Source: Lagopus muta
Taxonomy: Eukaryota > Chordata > Aves > Galliformes > Phasianidae
Length of the DNA stretch: 64,000 nt
NCBI RefSeq assembly: GCF_023343835.1
Contig: NC_064433.1
Coordinates: 178,639,777 to 178,703,776, forward strand
Reading direction: 5' to 3'
Shown: positions 11,413-22,900 of the stretch, in pieces
Position numbering within the stretch: position 1 is the stretch's first letter
How the letters are laid out: the number at the start of each line of letters is the position of its first letter
Notes under the pieces: model-generated
The model's input: the letters and a program-made list of their open reading frames with translations, nothing else
Told to the model about the DNA's origin: nothing
The model's database searches: none
Program-made: the position numbers and the translations under genes

Positions 11413-11915
11413 TAGTTATTGTTCTTATGAAATTCTACAATGCACTAAACTTTAATGTTGATAAGCAATGTTGCACTTGAGTAAAGAATTGCATTAAAAA
11501 AGTAGAAGGTGTGATATTTTCCTGTTCAAAACTAAGGCAGAATGAATGAAAGTAAAAAGCTCGTCTCATCCTCACCTAGCAAGGCTTGTTTTTAAACTGT
11601 ACTCAAAATACAGAGCCCAAGAGAGGATGCTGTCTTAATGATTATTGCCCTTTCAATGTGTCTCGCTATAGGATTAATGTTTCCTTTAGCAATATATAAT
11701 TTCTTTTCCTGAAGACCACACAGTAATTGTACTCTCTAAAAGAAAAAAAAATTAAAATTCTATGAAGTTATGAATTAGATGGAAGGATACAAAAGCAAGT
11801 TACCATTCTGTGATTCAGCTATGTCATGATCTAATATTGTTTCAGAATTATTATTCTGGCTTTAGGTTGGCGTCATCTTCTGAACACCTGATGTGCTCTT
11901 TGGCATGCTACAAAT

Positions 11916-12342
11916 TCAGCAGATGCACTGTCTTCTGGGCTTTACAGCTTCCTCTGATGAATGTACAACATTTGGAACAAAGCCACTCTTAACACCTTCC
12001 CATCCATCTTGTATTGTGATTTCTCCTTTTTTTACAAGTTCATAGATGTCTCGTGTCAGAATTGTAAAGGACTCTTCGACATTTGTGGCATCTTTTGCTG
12101 AGGTTTCTATGTATTTCATACCACAGTCAGATGACAGTTTTTCTGCTTCTTCTCTTGTAACCTCACGCTGTGACACTAAGTCACATTTATGTCCAACTAA
12201 CAGAAATACAATCTGAAAGGGCTGCACGTGCATTTTTGCTTCTTCCAGCCAGTCCTTCACATGTTCAAAAGATCGTCGATTGGTGATGTCGAAGACCAGC
12301 AAGCCGCCGACAGAATTGCGATAGTAAGATCGTGTTATTGAT
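11916..12342 (-). CDS. RAB39A: RAB39A coding exon 2 (last)
   Basis: The acceptor reads ttttttctctgcag|atcaat on the minus strand. It encodes the end of codon 75 through residue 216 and the TGA stop at 11916-11918, covering [13 protein letters not shown], the HKCD and ETSAK guanine-binding motifs, the hypervariable tail and the CIC prenylation signal. Confidence 0.97.
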
Positions 12343-15300
12343 CTGCAGAGAAAAAAACAAGGAACAGAAAAGGGAAATTAAAGTACATCTTCACTTCATT
12401 TGGAAACAGGATACTTTTCCACTGGGCAGTTTTGTTAAATCTACTGTAAGTTTATGAAATATCTTTGCTGTTTTTGAAATTGATTGGAATTTATTAACTT
12501 TTCCACACTTAAATGCTCATTTTTCACTTTTTCTTATATGCAAAAGTCACTTTCTAAACATTCTTGAGGTCAACATTTTGGGTGCCAATTTTGAACGCTG
12601 AGTATTCTGAAAACACTCTTTGTTAGCAAACTGTTGCACATGTTCACAAAATAATACTTATATATATTTTGTCAAATGCTTGTTAGCTTTAACCTCTGAC
12701 TCATCCAGTTTTACACAAACATTCATTTATCTTCGTTCTAATCGGTTATTTCAAAATAAAATATTTAGGCTAATGTCCACAAACCTGAATCCTTTTGTAT
12801 TCCTTATGGACAAACTGTTTGACCACAAGAACTGTACAGGTAATCCCTGTTATTTGTGCTTGCAGAGGTCATCAGGTAACATACTAAGAAAGGAAATTCC
12901 CCAGCAGCACTATGCAAAATTGGCTGAGCTGGGCACAAACTTTTTACAGCATGGACAAAACAAATTCTGCTTCCAGCAGATCTTTCATGTGAAGGTTGAA
13001 AAGCTCTTTATTAATTGCATTTACGCTTTTTTTGGCAGGAAACTCCCAAGAGTAGTGACGTTTTCTACTTCTCAGCTCACTCTGTTCCAGACCATTCACT
13101 AGAATTAATTTTGGAAGGAGATCCTTTCTCTGAAAAGATTTTGAATATGTTCTAGAAAGGAAAAAAAAAAGATTTTAGGTCTCTAATCACCTTAGGAAAA
13201 GGTGAGAAGAGACATTTTAAAGAACATGATTGGCTACCTAGGACTGGACGCAAACATTAGTTACATAAACATACAGCAAGGTGTATGTGTACGTTTTTCC
13301 AACTGAAATGGGACAGAAAATCTATATGGACAGTCCTTTGTGAAATAATAATATATTCAAGAATGAACCATTTTATCATATGATTACGGAGAGAATGCAG
13401 CTCCAGAACATTTTGAATTGGGATTAACTCTACACAACAACAAATATCTTCCATTAAAGGAGCTCCCTCTGATTTTCAGTTAATCACATCTCATGCAGCG
13501 TTTTCTAACAGTTTGAACACTGAAGTATAATTAGGAGCAGTAGTCACGTTACAGATAGGTAAGCGCACAGATAAGGCTTAGATTTCTCAACATAACTTCA
13601 TTTAGTCACAGCAAACTGCATTTGCAATTGTTTTATTTAGGTAACAGGGAGGGTTTGTTTTCCAAGTATTTCAGAAAGATCTTTTCTGCATTCCCAGCAA
13701 CAGCCCATGGAGCAGGTCTGCAAAGAGTCTGAATGTGAACACAACACGAGCTTACCCTCAGATGGATTCCAACAGCCTGGATATGAAAAGTGACCATAAA
13801 TAAAGGGTGTTGTATTTTGTGAAGTATTGAATAAAGATACCACAAAGATCAGTTTCAGGTTTTCTTAATTGGTTTTTGTTGGTGGGTTTGGGTTTGTTTT
13901 TTTTTTTGTTGTTGTTTGTTTGTTGGTTTTGTTTTTTGGCAGTAGAAAAGTTGCAAACATAGATGAGTAAATCAAAATAACTCAGGTGATTTTGCAAAAA
14001 TCATGCAAAAATGCATGACAAAAATGGGATCTGGTTTGGAACAGTGGAAAGCAGCCTAACCAACTTTCAAGAAAAAAATGTCTGTCCTGATAAACATTTA
14101 TGCTATAGAAATGTATGAGCAGTTGAAGTAAAATTAGTACTGAAAAAGCAACACATCATCTACTGAGCATTTTTATGTGGAGTTATGTTGTATCATGTGT
14201 TGCTGTGTTGATGTGTTTTAAAAAGGTATTCCTCAGCAAACTTTATCTGATGACTGAAAGAAAAACCCTCAATACGAGGCACTTTTCTCCTACAGCATAG
14301 TGGATCTCAGTGATCATAAAGACCAGGAAACAAGGATTTCTGACTTGGCTACAACACTGCAGACTGGAAAAGAGAAAACTTGATGGAGATGTGACAGAGG
14401 TATAAAAAATCATGAGTGCCCCAGACAGAGCAGATAAATATCCACAGTTAAGGCTTCAAGTACAAAAGCCCAGGGTTGCCAAATGTAGCTAAGAGTCAGA
14501 TTTGAAAGAAATAAACAAACAGAAAAAAGGGTTCTCCAAGCAACAGCTGGTGGGCTTGTAGAACTGCTTAGGAAAGATGTTATGAATGCAAAAAGGCTAT
14601 CTGTATTCCACAGCAGACTGAACAAGCACTGAACAAGAGGCTGATGGGGTTTAGTAAATAGACAAACTGCATCACTCAGGAAATCCCTCACATTGAGTAC
14701 AGTCTAGCAGAGCACTCCGGAGAATTCAAAGACTCTATCAGAAACAAGGTACCAAGCACAGACCTTAGACAAAACCAGACTGGCCCTCTCTGTTCTCTCA
14801 CAAGCAGAGAATCCACTGACATCATCATACTCTTTGGTAAACGCTGAAAGATCAGATTCTAAAAGCAAGCTGAAGTTTTTAACTCCATTACTTGTCATTT
14901 TCTTAGAAGAATAAACCTCATGGTCCTTCAGGATCTCCAGGTCCTCCAAGTTCTTCAGGTCAGGATGAGGAGCTGGTGACAAGTGAAGTTTGATGTTACC
15001 CAGCTTGCACATAAAGGATGTTCAAATTTCCACTGCTCCAGTTATTTCCATGCCAATCCTAAATTATTCTAGAAATAACCTCTTCCCATGTACAGAACAT
15101 TTTGATTCAGCTACTTACACATCTTAAAACTAGCATTGTGGAAGGGAATGTGTTACTGGCAGCACCATAATTCATTTTCTGTGGGAAGGGAGGGAGAGGA
15201 GAGTATTTCCTTTAGCAGAGTGAAAGCCTTCAGCTAGGGACAGGGTGGGATCAGGGTGAAAAAGTAATGCTGAAACAGCAGCCTTCCTTCTAAAATGGGG

Positions 15301-18300
15301 AAGATGGCAACGGTGTAAGTAAGGATGGCACTTACTGCAGACCCTTCAGAGGAGATGCTGGCTGGAAGTGGGAAGCAGAACTAGCTGTGTATTAGGAACC
15401 TGGCAGATCTGCCTGTGACTTTGATTGAAGGTAGACTGAACCCTTCAGCCCAGCCCTGCATCTGTCTTTATGCACGTGTCTTATCTTTCTGCCTAAAGCT
15501 CTTTGTTTTTCTTCTGCTGTTTGAGCCTGCCACTGCTGCCTTTTCTCCCTGCTTCTCTGTCATGGGAGACTCTGAACCCTCCCTTCTCAAGGCCGTAGTT
15601 AATGGATGTGCCCAAACCAGCCTGTGTGTGCCTTTGTCAGAGGAGCAAGCTGATATTGTTTCAGGAGGGAGCCTGCCTTCTTCCTGTGCACTAAGTGAAG
15701 GGAAGCAGCTTTCCTGCTCCGTAGAGCTGAATGGGGATTTGTGTGGCTGCACACTCCTCGCATCGCATCGGCCTGTTCATGATGGGTGTGTGCTACAGTG
15801 CATGTTAAATGCCTAATTAATTATATCATCTTTATCTGATAGGAACAAAAATCGATACAAGCATTATTGAAAAGGCAATTCTTGTTTTCTCCCCTCCTCC
15901 TTGTACATAACATACAGGTTACAAAGTCCCTTGTAACTCGGAACAGCGCTCCCATGCCATTGTTAAATATGGAAGGCCACTGAGTAATTTTGTTTCTGAA
16001 AATCAATTAGAAGATGTATTAATCACATCAGCCTATGACTTTAGGATGACTTTAATTCAGTCACAGTGTTTCTTCTCATTATGATCCTACTGATCTTTAC
16101 CAGATGAACCAAACTTTTTCTAAAAGCTTTATCTAATTTTGAATTACTTTTATTCCAGGACTAAAGACTACACTGCAATGGTAGTAAGTTTGAAAATACA
16201 TGTAGCTTCCTCAGGAAGAAGAAAAAGGATAATTTTATTTTCAAGGAATGTATTAGAAACAGAATGTTTCTAGTTAATATAATGGTATACTAAAAAGCGA
16301 GTTAATTTAACTGAAGAATGCCCATAGTAGTATATCTCTAATTTCCTGAAATAAACTCTCAATCTTTGCAGCACTGCCTTGTAAACTCAGTTCCATTATT
16401 TAAATTAACTGTGTTGCATTTAAATACAGGAAAAAAACAAACAAATCACAGCAAAGCAGATGTGACACACATTGACCAAAGCAGTGGGCTGCTCTAAATA
16501 ACGGCTAACCTCCCTCAAAAGAACCTTAAGAAGAACTGGGTGAATCCCTGATTTACCTTCATCTCCCTTACAGACCCGAGGACTAACCAAGTCTGCAGAT
16601 GCTTTGCAGTACACTGTTGGAGGCACTGATCATCTTGTTGTCTGTATGGCAGCTGGCACAATGGGAGCTTCTGTTCACTGATGCCTCACTGCTATCAAAG
16701 TATATGCCGTAAGTAACTGCACTGGCAGAGCAATATAGGAAAACTGTCCAACACCAGCATTTGCAGTTTGCTTAGCCTTCTTTTGGAAGCATTAAGAATT
16801 ACTGCATGTGATCAGTAATGCAAACAATGTGTGTTAAGGATTATTTCTAAGAATATGCATGAAATCCAGTTCAAATACGGTGGGATCAGTTAACTAGACG
16901 CAGGTAAGAACTTTTCCAAAAGAATTTCCCCAAGAAAATAAGTGCTGTATTTCAGGAGGGTGTGATGGCAGGTGTGTCCCCCCTCACTTGTCCCTGGGCG
17001 TCCCTATGTCCCAAGAGGTGGGCATTGTTACACAGCCGGCTTTTGGCACTGCACACAGGGAATTCCCCAGGGGCTTTTCAGACAGGTTTTGCCCCCATCT
17101 GAAGTACCAGCACAAGTGAACCAGAGCAGAACTGGGAATCTGAACTGCAGGCTGCTTCGCATTCCACAGAATTAGGTTACTTCTCAGAATAATTAGTTCT
17201 TCCCCAAGACAATCCTTGCTTGTGATCTGCACTCTTCTCCATCAGCAGAGAACAGAATATGCAAGTTTTTAACCTGTAGTGTATAATTTAGTAAAATATT
17301 TATAGTTTTCTTGAGCAAGCATAAAACAGACTTCACAATAAATGCTATGGCATTTGCTACAACAACTGACAAGAAGCTCCTAGCAGAAAAACAAACACAG
17401 ATGTTTAAAACTGCTCCCTCCAGTTTGTAACTGCTAGGTATTAAAAAAACACAGATGTACACCAGAGGTAGATGTTAAAGCAGCTGAGTGCATGACTCAT
17501 CACTGCATATCCCCCGAGCATTCACAGTGGCTATCATCTGAGTTAAAATGTATGCTAAACCCCGTATTGGCATTCTTTTCAGCCAAGTGCCTTGTCATTG
17601 GCCATCCCGGCTATTTGTCAGCAAATTCAAAATGAAGAGATTACAGTTCCTTAGTCACTTGTTTACAAGTATTTCACGTTCTTTGCTGGAAAGCACTGAG
17701 GATGAAAAATGCTAAGAGCTTGACATGATCACCGTCATTTCTTTACTGACCCTTCAGAGTCCTGCCCGCCCAGAGACATGTAAGCCTGTGACTCATGCCT
17801 GCCTGAGAAAGTTTTTTTGTTTCACTGTAGTGCTTGAACAAAAGGGTTTGCATCCCCTGGCAAGAGGCTGAAATCCCACCTCCAGCGGAGTGCCAGCATC
17901 TGCACAACTGTTGCAGAGGAAGACAGAGAACAGAAAGGGCTCTGTTCTCATCGGTGAGAGACCCGCTCCAACCCTATTGCTAAACCCCATAACAAGAGTG
18001 TGGGTTAAGCATGTATCAGGATAGTTGGACTATCTTCTAGCTTGAATTCACATCTACTGAACCCTAGATCCAAACTAAAACCCATGTAAAAATTACTGCC
18101 TGTTTTTGACAGAGAGGAGAAAAAAAAAAAAAAAAGGATTTGGCTCTCAGTGCAGCATTTCAGCTACACTGAAAATGACCAGAGCATCAGTGAAGGCTCC
18201 TAGCAGCCATCTGGTGCCAGGCAGGTGCAGAAGGCAGAAGAAACCCTGGGAGGGGACTGTCCCTTGCTGCCCTGTGGCTTTGGCAGTGCCAGGGCTGCAC

Positions 18301-19212
18301 TGGTGCTCACAGTGCTGCGGTGCTGCAGAAGGAGCAAAGCAGGAAGGTGGCCTGGCCTCTCCAGTTTGCATGGGAAGGAGCAGAAATGCAGTAGGGAGGG
18401 CAAGTTCTGATGACAACTTAAGAAATGGAGAGGAAAGCGGGGATCACTAGCTGGAAGAAAGAAAAGATTCTGGGGAGGGTTTGCTGTGCTAGGTTCAGGA
18501 CTTTAGGGCAAACCTAGTAGAGTGAACTGTGAGGGAAAGAACAGCTGAGAAGGGGAAGGTTGCAGAAGGAGGAAGCTAAGAGGGGAATCAATGGGCAGCA
18601 GGATGAGAGCAATGGTAAGCAATAAAGGTGAGGGTACAAGTAGGTGGTGGGGTGAAAATGATGGTGGGCAGTGTCGTGAAAGTGATAGTGGGCAGTGGAG
18701 TGGGAGTGACAGTGGGCAATGGGGTGAAGGTGATGGTGGGCACTGGGGTGAGAATGATGGTTTGCAGTGGGGTGGGAGTGACGGGCAGCAGGGTGGGGAC
18801 ACAGGCGGGCGGCAGACAGGGATCTTTGGGGTACAGCAGCCGAGAGGCAGAGAGTGAAACGGGCCAGGGGAACGGCAATGCATCCGGGGCAGTGTGGAGG
18901 GAGGGGAGCACGGCGCCGAGGCCAGGGGCTGCGGCGCTGGGCGTGCCGGAGGCCGGCGGCCGGCGACGGCGACGGCAGGATCCCCTACCTGAAGCGCTCC
19001 TGCCCCGCCGTATCCCAGAGCTGCAGCTTGACCCTCTTGCCAGGCTCGATCTCCACCAGCCGAGAGAAGAAGTCTACCCCCACGGTGGGGTCGGAGTGCA
19101 GCGGCCCGGGGAAGCGGCCCTCGGTGAAGCGGTGCAGGAGGCACGACTTGCCCACGGTGGAGTCGCCCAGCACGATCAGCCGGAACTGGTAGATCCAAAT
19201 CGCCGCGTCCAT
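11916..19212 (-). CDS. RAB39A: RAB39A, Rab family small GTPase (two coding exons)
   Basis: Coding exons are complement(18989-19212) and complement(11916-12342), 651 bp in all, giving 216 residues against about 217 in human. The junction splits an Arg codon (AG|A), with GT and AG on the intron edges. Motifs: P-loop GDSTVGKS (16-23), switch I threonine in DPTVGVDFF (41-49), switch [11 protein letters not shown] (67-75), guanine motif HKCD (126-129; His in place of the usual Asn, as I recall for RAB39 proteins), ETSAK (154-158), and C-terminal CIC (214-216) for double geranylgeranylation. Exon 2 wording ([31 protein letters not shown]) fits RAB39A rather than RAB39B. Family knowledge: acts on late endosomes/lysosomes and phagosomes in acidification, autophagy and inflammatory caspase-1 traffic. 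The start at 19212 has a gccgccATGG context and matches the family N-terminus (METIW in human, MDAAIW here). Confidence 0.97.
13871..13940. repeat. T/G-rich low-complexity tract
   Basis: Seventy bases almost entirely T and G with runs such as gtttgtttttttttttgttg. On the minus strand this is an A/C-rich tract. Confidence 0.8.
18120..18136. repeat. Poly(A) run
   Basis: Seventeen consecutive A. No SINE or processed-gene body was recognised upstream of it. Confidence 0.85.
18628..18800. repeat. 24-bp minisatellite in RAB39A intron 1
   Basis: From about 18652, six diverged head-to-tail copies of a 24-bp G-rich unit, approximately gtgaaaatgatggtgggcag followed by tgtc. Copies begin near 18652, 18676, 18700, 18724, 18748 and 18772, with a weaker copy just before. 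Because 24 is a multiple of three, all six frames stay open across it and create long but meaningless open frames on both strands. Confidence 0.88.
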
Positions 19213-19930
19213 GGCGGCCCCGGCCTCGCCCGGCTTGGCCTCGGGCTTCTCGCGGGGGCTCCTCCGCGGCCGGTGCCTGCACCGCGCTCCGATCGCCCCA
19301 ACGCCCGGCATGGGCGCGGCGGAGGGCGCGCGGGGCCCGGCCGGGGGCAGGCGGAAGGACCGGGGGAGTTCCGAGACGTGCGGGCGGAGGCCGCGTCCCC
19401 CCGCCCCGCTCCCGGGGCTCCCGACGGCCGCCCGCGCTCGGCGGGGCGGGGCGGGGCGGGGCGGGAGGGCGGCGGCCCCCGCGGGCGCTGTCCCTTCAGC
19501 ACCGCGCCGCCGCGCCGGGCCCGCCCTCAGCCGGCCGCGCTGCTGCGGCGGCGGGGCCGGGCCGCCCGCCGGGGCCTCCCAGCCGCGGGGTGTTGCCGCC
19601 CGCCGGGCCCGCCCCGCCGCGCGGGAGCCGAGGGAGGCGGTGGGCCGCTCCGACGGCGGGTGGCGTGGGAGGGGTCGGTGGGCTGCAGGTCTGGAGGACG
19701 GGGTGGGAAACGGGATCGTGTGGGCGCGGGGGAAAGGAGGGGCGGCCGGCTGGGAGCCAGGAGATGCGGAAGAAGGAGGAAGGGGAGGAGGGAGAGTGGG
19801 CTTGGGAGGAGGGACAGGGAGAGGGAGAGTCAGCGGGCAGGACGTCCGCGAGAGAGCTGCTAACTGGCCTGAGAAATGATGAGCGCGGGAGACGAGAGGG
19901 ACGTGCAACAAACTGCGCTTAGCGGGCCGC
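18880..19930 (-). promoter_or_regulatory. RAB39A: RAB39A CpG-island promoter and 5' UTR
   Basis: About 1 kb of dense GC/CpG sequence surrounds and precedes exon 1. Four consecutive GC boxes (ggggcggggcggggcggggc, about 19441-19462; Sp1/KLF type) lie about 230-250 bp upstream of the start codon on the transcript side. No TATA box is obvious. Start sites are therefore probably dispersed. Several long open frames here are composition artefacts. Confidence 0.8.
18989..19212 (-). CDS. RAB39A: RAB39A coding exon 1
   Basis: Residues 1-74 plus two bases of codon 75. Contains the P-loop, switch I and switch II. The donor reads cttcag|gtaggg on the minus strand. Very GC-rich, inside the promoter CpG island. 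The stretch between P-loop and switch I (PGPLHS, residues 35-40) is about two residues shorter than human as I recall it. Confidence 0.96.
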
Positions 19931-22900
19931 TGTGAAGCGCCTGCACCTCGTGGCAGAGCGGTACCGCGGTGTAGTTGCCCACCTGGGAAATTCCTTTGCC
20001 TCCGGGAACTTCGGCTCAGCACCTTGTTGTGATAAATGTGCTGAGAGTGTCTTCTCTCTTACTTCCGCTAATGCCTCGGGACCGCACGGGACAGCAGACA
20101 TCAACGAGGTGTTGCTGGGGGTGCCTTGGGTGTGCGCAGCCCGGAGCACAGCAGGCTGAGGGGAGGCTTCAGGACATGTTCAGGGAGCCCAGAACAGCAG
20201 CAAGCAGGCAGCTAGCGACGGGCACTTTGTTCAGGCAAAGGCAGGCAGAGCAGATGGGCAGTGGTTTATTTCATGCAGCTGGCTGTTTTCCTCTGTTATT
20301 TCAGTCACAGATGCAACTATCACAATAACTGTTCTCGGTGGGTGAGGGCGTATTTGAACCTATGCTTCTCTTGCAACTCCATGGGACAGGTTTCTTGTAC
20401 CCTAACTGGTTTGTTACTCTGATGCGTTAAGCAGTGACAAGTGTTGGACTACATAAGGACAACACGACGCAGGCTTAGGTGTTCTGTGCAGCTCCACGGT
20501 GTGGAGGAGTGGCCCTTGGGCAGGTCTCACGTCAGAAGAGAGCTTTGCATGTAGCAGTCATATCAGGGTCTACAGCTCCAAACTGAGCTGACATGGGTGT
20601 GCAGAGCAGCCAGCACTGGGACACTCCGACACACAACCCAGCTAATAAAAAGGTGGTGCTAGCGGGGTTTATCTCTCTGTGCTTTCTGAGCTGAAGTCGT
20701 GGATACTGCCTGCTCCAGAACCCTGTATCTCTGAAGACCTTCGGGGCCGGCCAGCTCATCCCCAGGACTCCTGAGCCTGTGTGCCCATGTGCACCTGTGG
20801 GTCTGTGCGTGCCCACATGTGTCTGAATTCTTCATGTTTCTGCCCTCTACTTCCATCAGCTACTCATGTGAAAAATAAATTGAACGTGGCTTGTGCTAGC
20901 AGAGTTGCTCCATTTGAGTAACACTTAAAATAAAGCTTTGCTAACCTATATCAGTGAACTTCAGCGTGGTGAAATTATACCTGGAATTGCAGGTTAAGGT
21001 GTGATGTGTTTACAGGACATTCCTAGCAATCCTTTCTACGTGTTTTGGCAGAAGTGGCACTTGGATGCAAGAACTATTTGCTTGTGAAAGAGAGGCATGA
21101 GGTATGTGCTATCAGCAGCATGATTCCCATTGTGTAGCACCCGGGCCCTGCCTGGATCACATCCCAGCTGACACCACCAGGCCTTGAGGCTCAGACTGCA
21201 TGCCCTGGTGAGGAGGCACAACAGGTTGTTGTCCTCTGCAGACAAGACTGGAAGAACCTCACACCTATGAGTTGCACGGCTTGCTTCATTCCTACACATG
21301 GAAAAAGTCAGCTTGTCTACAGTTGAGCTAAATGTGTTTCTATTTGCAGGCTTACAAGGTCCAGCTATAAACCAGCTGTAGGAGGATAGAAATTCACATA
21401 TATCCAAACCACAATCTTATATCTTCATCTGGGACCTTTTGAATGCCAGATGTGAAATGCTACCTAAGAAACCCGTGTTATGTTTGATATGGAGTGGACA
21501 AAGTGGGTGAATTTTATCTCCAAATCATGCAGTTTTTGTTAGTTTGACAGAGTGCAGAGGCGCTGACAGCATACAGCCTGTCACAGAGATCTCTGACCAG
21601 CAGCTGAAAAAAGAGATAGAAATTGTTTTGATTTGAGGAGCTGAAACACCTAAAGCAGAGAGGTTAAAGCAGCAACTTGAGCCTGACCTTCTTTCGATTT
21701 CCACCATTATGGCACTGACAGCTTGAGTCTGATCTTCCCAAGGTGAATCAGACCTAAATTCTGGGAAATAATAATAAAAACACCTACCTCTAAATCTACT
21801 GCATTATTAGATAGGTGGCTGCATGAAGGTATAACTGAGAACCCTGCAGCCTATAAGTTACTGGCTTCTTTTCACCTTTACTGACTTTACGTGGACTTCC
21901 TAGCTTTCTTTGATGTGGGTAGGTCATCATGGATTACAGAGCTCAGGACACTGCTGAACAACAGGCGCATGTCATACAGAGACTTTGGGAGACACAAACC
22001 ATGGTAATCAATATTCAACCCTGGTTTGGGACTGAGAAACTGCTTCCCAAAGAGCCTAAGAGAAATGAGGCACCAATAAGACGGCAGGCTCGTACGTATG
22101 GCCTAGGTTATCAGTCTGGAGGCCCTCACAGCTGCTGATTTCATCAGAGAAATGCTCACTATGATGAGCTGTTGGAAGATGCTGTCAGCTCTCCCTCTCT
22201 CACAGTAGAGCAGTACTAGAGATGGGATACGTCCTACTAATGACAATGATTCACCTTCTCCTTCAGTGCCATGGAGCCAGATGGGTTTCACACGGTAATG
22301 GGAAGGACATTTCTCAAACCATGACATTCTTTGCTGTTTCTTCACTGATTTCTTTGATGCACGCATAGAAGTTTAGTTAGTAGCTGAGTAGTACAGTAGC
22401 ACTATGCTGATATGTTCAGTCTGCCCTAAAATCTCTTAAGTGCTGCTGAGTCACTCTGAAGTTAACATAAACTTCAGCTATGGTTTATGGAACTTTCTGC
22501 TCTCGTTAAGAAGCAGATAGAAATATCCTGAAGTAATTAATTGAGAGGAAAAAAAAGTATTAGAAGATGATGCATAAAACTAGGGAGTTCTAAGGAGTGA
22601 AAGAAAACAGAAACCCAGGCCAATGGTACACTGAGTAAATATTCACCTGACAATATGTTGAAAAAACCTGTTCACTTTTGCACTATGAATATAGGGACAG
22701 TTCTGCAGTAGCTGCTGAGCAGGTCTATGCCTGCCTGCATCAGTGGAAACTGGGATTAAGTGCTAGGAGTGCTGAATGCTGATGAGGACAAAGCTGCATA
22801 CAACCACTCTTATTAGTGTAAACTAATACATTTTCTCAGTGTCACCGAATTTGCTTACAAGAGACTCAGTGGCAAAGAAAACATTTCTTCTAGTTGGTAA

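Larger units (their letters stand above)
11009..11915 (-). other. RAB39A: Probable RAB39A 3' UTR
   Basis: Sequence directly downstream (in transcript sense) of the RAB39A stop codon. On the minus strand AATAAA hexamers occur at 11407-11412 and 11009-11014, giving possible 3' UTRs of about 0.5 or 0.9 kb. AT-rich and repeat-free, as usual for avian 3' UTRs. The end point is a guess. Confidence 0.45.
12343..18988 (-). other. RAB39A: RAB39A intron 1 (6.6 kb)
   Basis: A single intron after switch II. It is free of recognisable CR1 copies, unusual next to the repeat-rich flank. It holds a T/G-rich low-complexity tract (13871-13940), an A17 run (18120-18136) and a 24-bp minisatellite near exon 1. 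Open frames inside it (for example 160 codons at 12620-13102 plus, 133 codons at 15415-15816 plus) show no domain. Confidence 0.85.

Noticed and set aside
12620-13102. 160-codon plus-strand frame in the RAB39A intron
   Set aside because: AT-rich chance frame antisense to the intron, with no domain or motif.
18204-18217. Additional CTCF-like word, cagccatctggtgc
   Set aside because: Matches only 12 of 14 consensus positions with a mismatch at the end of the core; expected by chance in a window of this size.
18503-19863. Open frames of 259 and 411 codons on opposite strands
   Set aside because: They run through the 24-bp minisatellite and the CpG island. Both features keep frames open without coding, and the products are low-complexity.
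18985-20022. 345-codon open frame on the minus strand, upstream of and including RAB39A exon 1
   Set aside because: Only the last 75 codons are RAB39A. The rest is CpG-island sequence lacking stops because of its composition, and the family start lies at 19212.
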